From positions 1 to 14,421 of the forward strand of contig JBGTCY010000285.1 in the NCBI GenBank assembly GCA_041748615.1: a stretch of DNA of 14,421 bases. The letters are read 5' to 3'. Shown piece after piece: positions 1 to 9,091 of this stretch. Origin of the DNA: JBGTCY01 sp041748615 (GTDB lineage Bacteria > Bacteroidota > Bacteroidia > Chitinophagales > CAIOSU01). The position numbers and the translations under genes were made by a program. The notes below the pieces were generated by a model. That model was not told the DNA's origin. It saw only the letters and a list, made by a program, of their open reading frames with translations, and did not search any database. How positions within the stretch are numbered: the stretch's first letter is position 1; each line of letters starts with the position of its first letter.

Positions 1-2
1 AT

Positions 3-3000
3 CTATCAGGAAACATTGGAAATAATCAAGTTGATTTATATACTGTTACTTTGCATGAAATTATACACTTACTTGGATTTGCTTCACTGATTAGTCCAAA
101 TGGTACTGGTCCGGGAGGTTTATCCATGTATAGTAACTACGACTCATACTTGTATCTAAGCAATGATACTCCATTAATCGCATCTGCAAACGGATTTTGT
201 TACGATGCTGATTTTAATGTTCCTCCATCGGAATTAACTTCCGGGTGTAGTTTAATAATTTTTAAAGGTAATGGCTCTAACAATCAGGCACAAGCAATTC
301 ACTCGCCTTTAATATGGCAGATTGGTTCCAGTTTAAGTCACTTTAACTGTGAAGAATACGGAGCAGGCTGTAGTATAGCCGCCAATGGCTATGTTATGAA
401 TTACTGCACCGGAATCGGAACAAATTCTATACAGCGTTTTCCCAGTGAAGCTGAAGTTGAAAGCCTTTGTGATTTAGGATACAATATTCAAAATACGTAC
501 GGATCAGGCATTACACACCATGTATATTCCAACCTTTGTTCTCCGAACAACCCTGCAATGATTGCTGGAGTAAATGATTTCAGACCTTATTCACCGGGCA
601 ATAATAATTTTACTGATAATTTCAGAGTAATACCGGGCGATACAATTTCTTTTACAGCCACGGGTATCAATAATCTTTTGCTCAATGATTTGAATGCAGA
701 TCAAATTGCATGTCCGGCTATCGTTGCTCCTCTCGGAGGACAAATTATCAATATTTTACCGGACGGACAAGGGTTTAGCTATGTATCCGGTTCAGCAGCT
801 TATTTTTTTGGATTATATTCAATATTGAAATATAGACCATATAATTCAACAACCGGAAAATATGGTAATACTACTTATATATTTATCAGGAATATTGCAC
901 CCGATTTTGGTCCCTGTCCTCAAAATTCATGTGATTTAATCTGCAATGGAGGATTTGAAAACACCTATCATTATGGCGTGCTAAGCGTAACATCATTCAC
1001 GCAAAGGTGGTTTATCGAAAATACCGGAATTTTTACAACAGGTGTTTCATCTACGAATGCCCCCTCCGCTAATTTTTACAGTATCCCGTCAAATATTGTT
1101 CCTTCATCCTGTAGCCAGCCAATCACTCCTTATGATTGGCCTCAGAACTTTTCAAATAATAAACATTATCTATGGCATCTTGGGCAATATTATGGCACAA
1201 GTCCTTTTTCACCCCCTCCCTTAAACAATAGCATAGGACAACAATTACTTGAACCTGTTATTCCCGGGAAACAATACCTCTTTGAAATGAGGGTTTTAAA
1301 TACAACGAAAACTAATCGTAATATAGCTTTAGAGATAATCCTGTCAAACGGTCCGGATTTTAATTCAGGTGATACTATTAGATTTATTCGGAATGTACCC
1401 TGGAATTGTCAATGGCACCACCTGCAAAATACTATTCAGCTTTCTCCTCCTGATACCTTTGACCATTTGTTTATCAGATTTTTTATACCCGGCACGTACG
1501 GTCCTTTTCCGGGCGAAGCCGAGTTTATTGTTGACGACATTCGCTTAACGGATATAACCGTTCCGCCAATCAATATAAAAACTACAATTTCTGATAAATA
1601 TCCATGCGTTGGCGACACCATATTTGTATCTTATGAAATATGCCTGGATACTAACTCTATTTTTTCTTCTAATCCTACCGATGTATTAATTGAAACAAGC
1701 TATACAGACGGGCTCGACTTGCTGCATGGTTACTTTTTTCCTTATGAACGCGACACTATACCGTCAGGCTTTTTAACAACTTCCCCCCTTCAATGCAGAA
1801 TTGATACTGCTTATTTTAAAGTAAATAATACAGCTCTCCCTCCTTTCCCGGAAGATATTTCTTATAGCCTGATAGCCGGAATGGCTTGTATCAATCCCCA
1901 TGCATCATCCGATGAATCTATACTTATTCATCCCGGCTTGGAAGATATTGTATCAATCAATATTACTAACAGTGAGGATACGTTATGTGCAGGATTCGAT
2001 ATTACTTATTCTGTTGTCGTTTGTAATGCAAGTACAACGAATAGTATTACAAACATTCTTATTGTTGATACACTTCCCGCGGGTTTGAATTTCGTTAGTT
2101 CACATCATTTTAATCACAATGCGGGTATCCTTCAGTCACTATTATTCAGTTTGCCGATAAGCGGGTGTGATACTTTATTGTTTACAGTCAGGGCAGATTC
2201 ATCGATGGCGGGACAAAGTATTATGAATTGCGCAACATTGTTAAGCGCTAACGGAGAATGCAATCCTCCAAAATTCGCTTGTGCAGCTTCAGTTTATATT
2301 GATTCATTTATCATTTCTGCTTCATCTACTTCATCAACCGGCTGTGACGGCACCGCAACCGCTAATTTGATTTCATGTGGAAAACCTCCACTCACTTATC
2401 AATGGAATGATATTCTCGGGCAGACTACCCCAACCGCTACAGGACTGGGACCGGGGATTTACTCGGTAACAGTAACCGACTCAATCGGTCAAGTCAGAAC
2501 CGACACGACAACAGTAATATTATTAAACCCTGATAATCATATTTTCCCCCTCCACTCCCCGGGCGACTCCCTTGAACATGCACATGGCATTGGAATGGAT
2601 AGCGCAGGTAATTTTTATGTTGCAGGCATTTATACAGGACCATTCCACTTCCCATCGCCATTTAACAAACTCCAGCCGCTTGGTATATTTGAATTGTTTA
2701 TAGCTAAATACGGTTCCTGCAACGCCCCCGATTGGGTGGTGAACACCAACACGCTTACTTCCACTTCACAAATTTTCGGGCCAAAAGTGAAAACAGACTA
2801 TAGCGACAATGTAATTATCGCGGGGCATTTCAGGGGAACAGTGGAATTTACAGGTATGGGCGCATTTAAAGACACCTTGGTTAGCAACTCCGGTAGCATG
2901 GATTTATTTGTGGCTAAGTATAATACAGATGGTGAGTTGATTTGGGTGAAAAGGGATGGAGATGCTAACGATGAGGAAGTAGCAAATTTGGCAGTGGATG

Positions 3001-4124
3001 GGCAGAACAATATTGTTGTAGTGGGTTCATATAATGTTTTTACTGCATTAGTGGGTAATAACTTAACTGATGCTCTTGGAGGTTCAAATGGATTTATTGT
3101 AAAGTATGACAGTTTGGGAACGGGACTTTGGTCGGAAGAATTTCGAGACGCAGTAAGCGATAATATAGGTATTACAATCAGCATTGGAATTAACAACGAC
3201 ACAATTTATATTATCGGAACACAAAATGGCGAAGTATATATTGAAAAATATGAGCCTAATGGCGTTTCTGTGTTTTATAACACATTTCAAGACGGATATG
3301 CAAGTGATATTACAGTTGACGCCAATGGTAATTTTTACATTACCGGGGAGTTTGAACTCATTTTCCTGGGCGGACAAACTGAGCTCCACGCAGCGGGCAG
3401 TTCTGACGCTTTCGTTGCTAAATTCAACAGTGCTGGCGATGTGCTGTGGGCGAATCATTTCGGTGGCGAATCAGGCAACCCGAAACCCCTGTCAATCACC
3501 GTGAATGAAGCCGGGGAGGTTTTCATCGCGGGCGCTTTTATTGATGATATGTTTTTTCACGAATACCAGTTTTCATCCGTGGGTTCGGAAGATATCTTTG
3601 TCGTGAAATACGATACCGCGGGCAATCCATTGTGGGCAATTAGCGCAGGGGGAACGGGCAGCGATAAACCGCAGGATATTTTTGCTGCCAGTGATTCCGG
3701 CTATATTTATCTTGCGGGCGTTTTTGGTGATTCCATCATGCTCAACGTCCCGCTAACAACCGCGGGCGGGCAGGATTTTTTCGCGGCAAGAATAACCGAC
3801 AGCGGAAGCTCAGCAACTTTCTCTAAAACATCGCCTGCGGAAACAGCACAACACAATGAAAAGAATGATAATAAAAAACAATACCTGTTTCAGCTTTATC
3901 CCAACCCTGCTGACAAAAGCGTAACCGTTGAAACGGATTATCCTGAGCCGGTGGATGTGATTTTTTACGACTTGGTCGGCAAGCAGCGGCAAACAGAAAT
4001 TGTTTCCGGCAGACAAACCATTCAACTGAAAAATCTTAGCGAAGGCTTATATTTATATGCCATTAAATCAAAAGAAGGCTCGAACACAATTCTGAAGCAG
4101 GACAGGATGCTGATTATCCGGTAA
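3..4124 (+). CDS. T9SS-secreted metzincin-like protease with DUF11-like and SBBP propeller domains (5' partial)
   Basis: The reading frame is open from the left edge, so the N-terminus and signal peptide lie outside the window; the TTG at 51 is not a real start. Seen in order: a zinc-protease motif HEIIHLLGF (nt 54-80), a candidate third zinc ligand in SHFN (His at 339-341) and a Met-turn-like VMNY (393-404). This spacing, with the third His about 90 residues after HExxH, resembles M8 leishmanolysin-like metzincins. Next come a 'CNGGFE' jelly-roll-like region (about 940-1560), two DUF11-like beta domains (about 1580-2300), one SprB-like repeat (about 2300-2520), and seven SBBP-type blades with recurring 'GNFYVAG' and 'FVAKY' motifs (about 2550-3810). 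The end is a T9SS type A sorting domain (3882-4121) with 'LYPNP' and a terminal Arg. It is probably a very large secreted protease or adhesin attached to or released from the surface. The next gene starts 5 bases after its stop. The 3' third is visibly more GC-rich than the rest. The domain calls are confident; protease activity is inferred. Confidence 0.85.
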   Translation, partial: LSGNIGNNQVDLYTVTLHEIIHLLGFASLISPNGTGPGGLSMYSNYDSYLYLSNDTPLIASANGFCYDADFNVPPSELTSGCSLIIFKGNGSNNQAQAIHSPLIWQIGSSLSHFNCEEYGAGCSIAANGYVMNYCTGIGTNSIQRFPSEAEVESLCDLGYNIQNTYGSGITHHVYSNLCSPNNPAMIAGVNDFRPYSPGNNNFTDNFRVIPGDTISFTATGINNLLLNDLNADQIACPAIVAPLGGQIINILPDGQGFSYVSGSAAYFFGLYSILKYRPYNSTTGKYGNTTYIFIRNIAPDFGPCPQNSCDLICNGGFENTYHYGVLSVTSFTQRWFIENTGIFTTGVSSTNAPSANFYSIPSNIVPSSCSQPITPYDWPQNFSNNKHYLWHLGQYYGTSPFSPPPLNNSIGQQLLEPVIPGKQYLFEMRVLNTTKTNRNIALEIILSNGPDFNSGDTIRFIRNVPWNCQWHHLQNTIQLSPPDTFDHLFIRFFIPGTYGPFPGEAEFIVDDIRLTDITVPPINIKTTISDKYPCVGDTIFVSYEICLDTNSIFSSNPTDVLIETSYTDGLDLLHGYFFPYERDTIPSGFLTTSPLQCRIDTAYFKVNNTALPPFPEDISYSLIAGMACINPHASSDESILIHPGLEDIVSINITNSEDTLCAGFDITYSVVVCNASTTNSITNILIVDTLPAGLNFVSSHHFNHNAGILQSLLFSLPISGCDTLLFTVRADSSMAGQSIMNCATLLSANGECNPPKFACAASVYIDSFIISASSTSSTGCDGTATANLISCGKPPLTYQWNDILGQTTPTATGLGPGIYSVTVTDSIGQVRTDTTTVILLNPDNHIFPLHSPGDSLEHAHGIGMDSAGNFYVAGIYTGPFHFPSPFNKLQPLGIFELFIAKYGSCNAPDWVVNTNTLTSTSQIFGPKVKTDYSDNVIIAGHFRGTVEFTGMGAFKDTLVSNSGSMDLFVAKYNTDGELIWVKRDGDANDEEVANLAVDGQNNIVVVGSYNVFTALVGNNLTDALGGSNGFIVKYDSLGTGLWSEEFRDAVSDNIGITISIGINNDTIYIIGTQNGEVYIEKYEPNGVSVFYNTFQDGYASDITVDANGNFYITGEFELIFLGGQTELHAAGSSDAFVAKFNSAGDVLWANHFGGESGNPKPLSITVNEAGEVFIAGAFIDDMFFHEYQFSSVGSEDIFVVKYDTAGNPLWAISAGGTGSDKPQDIFAASDSGYIYLAGVFGDSIMLNVPLTTAGGQDFFAARITDSGSSATFSKTSPAETAQHNEKNDNKKQYLFQLYPNPADKSVTVETDYPEPVDVIFYDLVGKQRQTEIVSGRQTIQLKNLSEGLYLYAIKSKEGSNTILKQDRMLIIR

Positions 4125-4129
4125 AAGGT

Positions 4130-6511
4130 ATGAAAATCGGAAATAATGATACCCCACTTGTTTTCTTTGCCTGTACCTACGGGAGGGTTGCAGTTGTTTT
4201 TCTCCTTCTTCTTTCAGTATCATCTTTTGCCCAAACATTCACATGGATGCATGGCAGTGATACAAAAAATCCATCAACCATTTACGGAACGAAAGGAATC
4301 AGTTCTGTTGATAATACTCCGGGATTAAGAAACTGGGCATCTTCATGGGTTGATTTAAATAACAACCTATGGCTATTTGGCAGCTATGCGCCATATCTAA
4401 ATGACCTTTGGAAATACAATATAGTAACAACTGAATGGACTTGGGTAAAAGGTGATTCCGTCCCTAATAAAAAAGGTATTTATGGAATAATTGAAATCCC
4501 CGATTCAGTTAATTGTCCCGGTGCGCGTTGGGGATCAGCAACATGGACGGAAAACAACGGCAATTTTTGGTTGTTTGGAGGTGGGGGATATGACTGGCTT
4601 GGTTCACAACATGGCGGATTAAACGACTTATGGAAATATAATACGCAATCTAATCAATGGACATGGATAAAAGGGAGTAATGTTGTAAATCAACAAGGTA
4701 TATATGGGAGTAAAGGTATAGCTTCTTCTTCTAATATCCCGGGTGCAAGAATTCGTACGGTTACTTGGAAAGATAATACAGGTAATTTTTGGCTATTTGG
4801 CGGAGGAGGGCGTGATGCTAACGGCACTAATGGACTTTTAGGTGATATGTGGAAATATGACATTTATTTAAATCAATGGATTTGGATTGGAGGAAGTACA
4901 ACAGTAAATCAGGGAGGGAACTATGGCACAATAGGAATGACTTCTGTAACTAATATTCCAGGTGCAAGAATGGGCGCAACAGGCTGGAAGGACATTGAAG
5001 GAAATTTTTGGCTATTTGGCGGAGATGGTTATGACGCTTTTGGAAACAGAGGTAGTCTTAATGATTTATGGAAATATGACATTTCAATAAATGAGTGGGT
5101 ATGGATGACCGGTAATAACTTAAGAGCGATTAATGCCAACGAATATGTTTATTATGGTGACAAAGCTTTGGATAGTCCTTTTAATACTCCGGGAACAAGA
5201 TATAACAGTTTTGGATGGTCAAATGATTATGGTCTTTGGTTCTTTGGAGGAGATGAATCAAGCAGCAATGCATATAATGATTTGTGGCTGTATAGAATTC
5301 GTGACAATAAATGGGTATGGTTAAAAGGTAATCAACTCATAAGTAATTCAGGTGTTTATGGAAATCAAGGAATTCCAACGCTATCAAATATTCCGGGATC
5401 AAGGGCAGCAGGAGTTACTTGGAAGGATACATCGGAAAACTTCTGGCTTTATGGAGGGATTGGACATGATGCTTACGGAACCGGAGGCGGTCGTTTAGGC
5501 GATCTCTGGAAACTCACTATTGAACCGCTCGTCATTGACAGCCAATCGCTCTCACATGTTTTTTGCTCTGCGCAAGACAGTACTGCACTGTGGGTGACAG
5601 CAAGCGGCAGGGAAACTATTTTTTACCAATGGTTTAAAGATTCAACAGTAATTCCCGGAGCAGAAAATGATACGTTGATTATTCCTGATTTAAGCGTTAA
5701 TGACACTTCCACATATTGGCTGATGGTGTATGATGTAATGGATACTATTTATTCGGTTCCGGTAAGGCTTGGAGTGCTGGATGTTTCGGCAGCCATTACC
5801 AACGAACTGCTTTGCTATAATTCCATAGATGGAGAGATCACGATTACGGCACAAGGTGGTTTTGGTTCGTTGAGTTACAGCATTGACGGAAGCAATTTTC
5901 AAAGCAGCAATATTTTTTCAGGCTTATCAGCCGGAACCTACACAGGCTATGTTAAAGATAGCCTCGGCTTTATCTGCGCAACAGATACTGTCATATTGAC
6001 AAACATATTGCCTTTTGTAATTGAAACCATCATCACACCCGAAAGCGACAGTAGTAGCGGTTCAATCAGAATCAAAGTTTTGTCGGGAGGAGAACCGCCT
6101 TACACATTCAGCATTGACGACAATACCTTTCAAGACAGCAGCATTTTTTACGGGCTGGAAGCGGGAGATTATATCGTGACGGTAAGAGACTCGACAGGGT
6201 GTGAGGATACTGTGCTTGTAAAAATTGATTCAACGGTTGGTTTAGGTAATATAGATATTCGAAATTCTGAGGTTACCATTTTTCCCAATCCGGCAACATT
6301 TCTCCTTCATGTTCAACTTACTAATACTATCTTATACCTCAAGTCTATCCGTATTGTTTCCATTACCGGTCAGGAAATGTTGATAGTGCAGCTTCCATTA
6401 AAATCTAATAACATTATTCTCAATACGCAACGCTTGACGTCAGGTATCTACTTCTGTTTTGTTATTCTTAATAATGGAGATAAGGTTGTTAAGAAAGTCG
6501 TAATTGAATAA
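4130..6511 (+). CDS. Kelch-propeller surface protein with Ig-like and SprB-like repeats, T9SS type A sorting domain
   Basis: This is a 793-residue secreted protein. A signal peptide ends near residue 35 (hydrophobic run VAVVFLLLLSVSSFA, then Q), which supports the ATG at 4130. Six kelch-type blades follow, each opening with a W/F-x-W motif at residues 37, 103, 177, 250, 323 and 395, a period of 66-74 residues. Each carries 'PGAR/PGSR', 'GNFWLFGG' and 'NDLWKY' style motifs; six such units would close one beta-propeller. Residues about 467-551 form an Ig-like domain ('YQWFKDSTVIPGA'). Residues about 552-700 hold two SprB-like repeats ('GLSAGTYTGYVKD', 'GLEAGDYIVTVRD'). Residues about 711-793 are a T9SS type A sorting domain ('IFPNPA', then 'LTSGIYF'). 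The expected place is outside the outer membrane. Its ligand is unknown; kelch propellers of this kind mediate binding, and no galactose-oxidase catalytic set could be assigned. It follows the preceding gene by 5 bases, so the two are probably co-transcribed. Confidence 0.88.
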   Translation: MKIGNNDTPLVFFACTYGRVAVVFLLLLSVSSFAQTFTWMHGSDTKNPSTIYGTKGISSVDNTPGLRNWASSWVDLNNNLWLFGSYAPYLNDLWKYNIVTTEWTWVKGDSVPNKKGIYGIIEIPDSVNCPGARWGSATWTENNGNFWLFGGGGYDWLGSQHGGLNDLWKYNTQSNQWTWIKGSNVVNQQGIYGSKGIASSSNIPGARIRTVTWKDNTGNFWLFGGGGRDANGTNGLLGDMWKYDIYLNQWIWIGGSTTVNQGGNYGTIGMTSVTNIPGARMGATGWKDIEGNFWLFGGDGYDAFGNRGSLNDLWKYDISINEWVWMTGNNLRAINANEYVYYGDKALDSPFNTPGTRYNSFGWSNDYGLWFFGGDESSSNAYNDLWLYRIRDNKWVWLKGNQLISNSGVYGNQGIPTLSNIPGSRAAGVTWKDTSENFWLYGGIGHDAYGTGGGRLGDLWKLTIEPLVIDSQSLSHVFCSAQDSTALWVTASGRETIFYQWFKDSTVIPGAENDTLIIPDLSVNDTSTYWLMVYDVMDTIYSVPVRLGVLDVSAAITNELLCYNSIDGEITITAQGGFGSLSYSIDGSNFQSSNIFSGLSAGTYTGYVKDSLGFICATDTVILTNILPFVIETIITPESDSSSGSIRIKVLSGGEPPYTFSIDDNTFQDSSIFYGLEAGDYIVTVRDSTGCEDTVLVKIDSTVGLGNIDIRNSEVTIFPNPATFLLHVQLTNTILYLKSIRIVSITGQEMLIVQLPLKSNNIILNTQRLTSGIYFCFVILNNGDKVVKKVVIE

Positions 6512-6561
6512 GTTCTCAACTCCGTTTTATATTTCTTAGAGTCGAAGGCGGATTTTACTCT

Positions 6562-6608
6562 TTTGACTTTACCTATGTTAGCAGTGAGCGATGGCAGGCA
6601 AAGTCAAA
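6562..6608. repeat. Inverted repeat enclosing the start of a small ORF
   Basis: The arm TTTGACTTTACC (6562-6573) is complementary to GGCAAAGTCAAA (6597-6608) at 11 of 12 positions, leaving a 23-base loop. The ATG of the candidate small ORF at 6591 lies in that loop. It could be an RNA hairpin controlling translation, or a mobile-element remnant. No T-run follows it, so a terminator is unlikely. Confidence 0.45.
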
Positions 6609-6716
6609 TGTGCCAAGTGCGGGCAAGCTATAAAATTGTTTTTAAAAAATGTGCGTGGCAAAAAAAACCCTAAGCGTTGGTTTGAATATAGCCGAAATTG
6701 TCACCCGTGTCGGTAG
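6591..6716 (+). CDS. Candidate 41-residue zinc-ribbon protein
   Basis: An ATG frame of 41 codons, immediately preceded by an in-frame TGA at 6585, so this ATG is the only possible start. The product is basic and has two CxxC pairs: CAKC at residues 7-10 and CHPC at residues 37-40, close to the C-terminus. Between them lies a Lys/Arg-rich stretch with aromatics ('KNPKRWFEYS'). Four cysteines spaced as two knuckles is the layout of a zinc ribbon and is unlikely in random non-coding DNA of this length. No family is recognised; small zinc ribbons can bind nucleic acid or be fragments of transposases or nucleases. No good ribosome binding site is visible, though that is common in this phylum. It might be a real small gene, a decayed fragment, or chance. 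Confidence 0.4.
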   Translation: MAGKVKCAKCGQAIKLFLKNVRGKKNPKRWFEYSRNCHPCR

Positions 6717-6768
6717 TTAAAGTAGCATTATGGTTGTTCGCAGTTACGTTTCGGGAGAGTTACTACCG
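6711..6768. repeat. Imperfect inverted repeat at the end of the small ORF
   Basis: CGGTAGTTAA (6711-6720) pairs with TTACTACCG (6760-6768) if one T is bulged, enclosing 39 bases. The left arm overlaps the stop codon of the candidate zinc-ribbon ORF. It might be a 3' RNA structure or an element end. Evidence is limited to the base pairing. Confidence 0.25.
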
Positions 6769-6946
6769 TAGTTCAAAGGTTTTCACAATCTTAATTTTAA
6801 TGAATCAATTTAAATTTTTAACCTAAAAATTACCTGATTTAGGATTATAAGAATAGCCCCAAAAAAGCCGGACAAATAATTTGAAGGAATGTAAATTTTT
6901 ATCTATCATTACGCCAACAAAAGATTTTCCCGAAAGTCAAAATTCA

Positions 6947-9091
6947 ATGATTATGAGATTTTTCACAATTTTTGCCTTATTAATGTTATCCATACACGGC
7001 AATCTGTATTCCCAGGCATTAGTCAATAATTACGCGAATATTTATATCAAGCCGGGCGCTCAGGTCTATGTAAAAACCAATTCCGTCAACAACAATAAAT
7101 TGATTGACAATGGAGGAGAGTTGACGATTGAACAGGACTTCATTAATAATGACCTTGCCAATGGCGGAGGCGCGAACGGAAAATATTTTATTCAAAACGA
7201 CTGGATTAACAATGGCAATTTCACAGCCGACCAAAGTTTAGTAAGGCTTTATGGTGACGACCAACTGATTACCGGCACTTCCATCACCTCGTTTTATGAC
7301 CTTGAACTTACCGGTACCGGCATCAAACGCCAAACCATCAACTCCGAAACCTCTCATGTGCTCGCGCTCAACGATCGCGAACTCGCAACGGATGAATACG
7401 AAATGTTAGTGAGCAACCCTGCAACAAACGCCATCACCCGTACCACCGGTTTTGTCAGCAGTTTAGATATGGGCAGACTTTCACGGAATACCAACGTGAC
7501 TGCTGCTTATCTTTTTCCGACCGGCTCATCATTGGGTGTTACCCGTTACAGACCGATTGACATTACACCCAACGCCACTTCTCCGCATACTTACGGGGTA
7601 AGACTTGCAAACACGGATGCAACCACCGAAGGCTTTGACCGCAATGTGAAAGAAACAGAAATTTGCGAGGTTAATCCGAATTATTACCACCGGATTTACC
7701 GCACCAACGGAACCGTTCCCGCGAACATTCAAATCAACTACGACCTTGCCTCGGATGGCGTGTGGGCGGATGCCGGTCACTGGCAAAATATTCCGCAGTG
7801 GGAAAATACCACCGCGGTTCCCGGATTAAACCCGCCTTTTTACATTTTCAGACTGAACGCCTGGAATGACTTCACTTATTCGCCATTCGCGTTGGTGAAA
7901 TTCAATCCGATTATATCACTTTCAGCGCAAGACGCCACTTGTCGCGGTGTTGCTGATGGCGCTGCTTCGGCTACCGTCACTACCGGCATTCCACCCTATT
8001 CTTATGAGTGGAGTAATGGCGGTTCAACTTCCGGCATCAACGATTTAACAGGGGGAGTTTATACTTTAACAATTACCGACAATTCAAATTGTACTGCGGT
8101 TGAATCCGTTACTGTTGAAGAACCCGATTTACTGACTTCTTTTCCAAGCATCAATTCCGCCACTTGTGAAGGACTTGAAGATGGCGGTATTAAACTGAAC
8201 CCTTTCGGAGGTACTGCACCCTACACCGCTCAATGGAGCAATGGCGACACCAGCCTCAGCCCGACTGACCTTGCTCCCGGTTTTTATACCGCTACGATTA
8301 CCGATGCCAATAATTGCATCACCGATACCGTCATGGAAGTCACTTCTACTTCCATTTTCAATGTGGAAGCTACAGGGACGGATGCCGCCTGTGAAGGCGC
8401 TTCATCCGGCAGTGTGTTGACTGAAATAATTTCCGGCACCACGCCACCCTTCACATATTTATGGAACACAGGCGATACCACCAGCACACTCACAGGAGTA
8501 GTTCCCGGCACTTACAGCATCACGGTGAAAGATGTATTGGATTGTGAGAAAAATGCAGTCGCGATTGTGAGCATTTCAGGAATTGATTTGGAAGAAGAAA
8601 TCACTAACGCGTCCTGCCCGGATGTGCCGGATGGGTCATTGGCGGTGACCGTATTGGGTGGAAATGCACCCTACAATTATACATGGAGCAATGGCGCTAC
8701 CTCTCCCGACCAACCGAACATCCGCGCGGGTGTTTATTTCCTGACGGTGACGGATAATGATAATTGCGAAGTGACGGAAACCTATACGATTATCACTGAA
8801 AAACCGGATTCAGAGTGTGATTTCTTAGTAATCTATGATGTGTTTTCTCCGAATAGCGATGGCGTCAACGACATTTGGGTGATAGACGGATTGTCCTTAT
8901 ATCCTGAAAATGAAATTCAGATTTTTAACCGATGGGGTAATCTTGTTTTTGAAGCGCGTCCTTACAACAATGACTGGGAAGGACGCTCCAATAAAGGAGA
9001 ATTATTACCGGTAGCTACTTATTATTACATTCTAAAACTCAATAACACGGACCAAACCATCCATTCCGGACACATTAATTTATTACGATGA
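6947..9091 (+). CDS. SprB-repeat protein with gliding-motility-type (T9SS type B) sorting domain
   Basis: A secreted surface protein of 714 residues from the ATG at 6947. The frame is open back to a TTG at 6881, but the ATG at 6947 (or 6953) puts a normal signal peptide at the N-terminus: 'MRFFTIFALLML', then cleavage near 'LYSQA'. Residues about 25-300 are beta-rich with no family recognised. Four SprB-type repeats follow at about 323-393, 395-467, 469-545 and 546-618, each with a 'CxGxxDG'-like opening, 'PYxYxWSNG' and 'GxYxxTxTDxxxC'. The last 90 residues are the gliding-motility-associated C-terminal domain ('VFSPNSDGVNDIW', 'IFNRWGNLVFE', 'YYYILKL'), the type B T9SS signal. SprB of Flavobacterium johnsoniae is a much larger gliding adhesin with the same repeats; this short protein is a likely adhesin, not SprB itself. 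Its stop overlaps the next gene's ATG (ATGA), indicating translational coupling with the PorP/SprF protein. Confidence 0.88.
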   Translation: MIMRFFTIFALLMLSIHGNLYSQALVNNYANIYIKPGAQVYVKTNSVNNNKLIDNGGELTIEQDFINNDLANGGGANGKYFIQNDWINNGNFTADQSLVRLYGDDQLITGTSITSFYDLELTGTGIKRQTINSETSHVLALNDRELATDEYEMLVSNPATNAITRTTGFVSSLDMGRLSRNTNVTAAYLFPTGSSLGVTRYRPIDITPNATSPHTYGVRLANTDATTEGFDRNVKETEICEVNPNYYHRIYRTNGTVPANIQINYDLASDGVWADAGHWQNIPQWENTTAVPGLNPPFYIFRLNAWNDFTYSPFALVKFNPIISLSAQDATCRGVADGAASATVTTGIPPYSYEWSNGGSTSGINDLTGGVYTLTITDNSNCTAVESVTVEEPDLLTSFPSINSATCEGLEDGGIKLNPFGGTAPYTAQWSNGDTSLSPTDLAPGFYTATITDANNCITDTVMEVTSTSIFNVEATGTDAACEGASSGSVLTEIISGTTPPFTYLWNTGDTTSTLTGVVPGTYSITVKDVLDCEKNAVAIVSISGIDLEEEITNASCPDVPDGSLAVTVLGGNAPYNYTWSNGATSPDQPNIRAGVYFLTVTDNDNCEVTETYTIITEKPDSECDFLVIYDVFSPNSDGVNDIWVIDGLSLYPENEIQIFNRWGNLVFEARPYNNDWEGRSNKGELLPVATYYYILKLNNTDQTIHSGHINLLR

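Larger units (their letters stand above)
6512..6946. other. Intergenic region between the kelch gene and the SprB-repeat gene
   Basis: This 435-base gap separates two T9SS cargo genes. It holds one possible small gene (6591-6716) and two inverted repeats: 6562-6573 with 6597-6608, and 6711-6720 with 6760-6768. The part from about 6780 to 6880 is AT-rich with no recognisable gene. The sequence AATAATTTGAA (6874-6884) is one base short of the Bacteroidota -7 motif TAnnTTTG, and no convincing -33 element was found upstream of it. No clear intrinsic terminator follows the kelch gene. Confidence 0.5.

Noticed and set aside
3084..3504. Overlapping frames on both strands inside the large protease gene (3084-3458 minus, 3184-3504 plus)
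   Set aside because: Both lie entirely inside a long, domain-rich frame and their products show no recognisable protein features.
6881..6946. TTG at 6881 as the start of the SprB-repeat gene
   Set aside because: It would put 22 polar residues before the signal peptide; the ATG at 6947 or 6953 gives a normal secretion signal.
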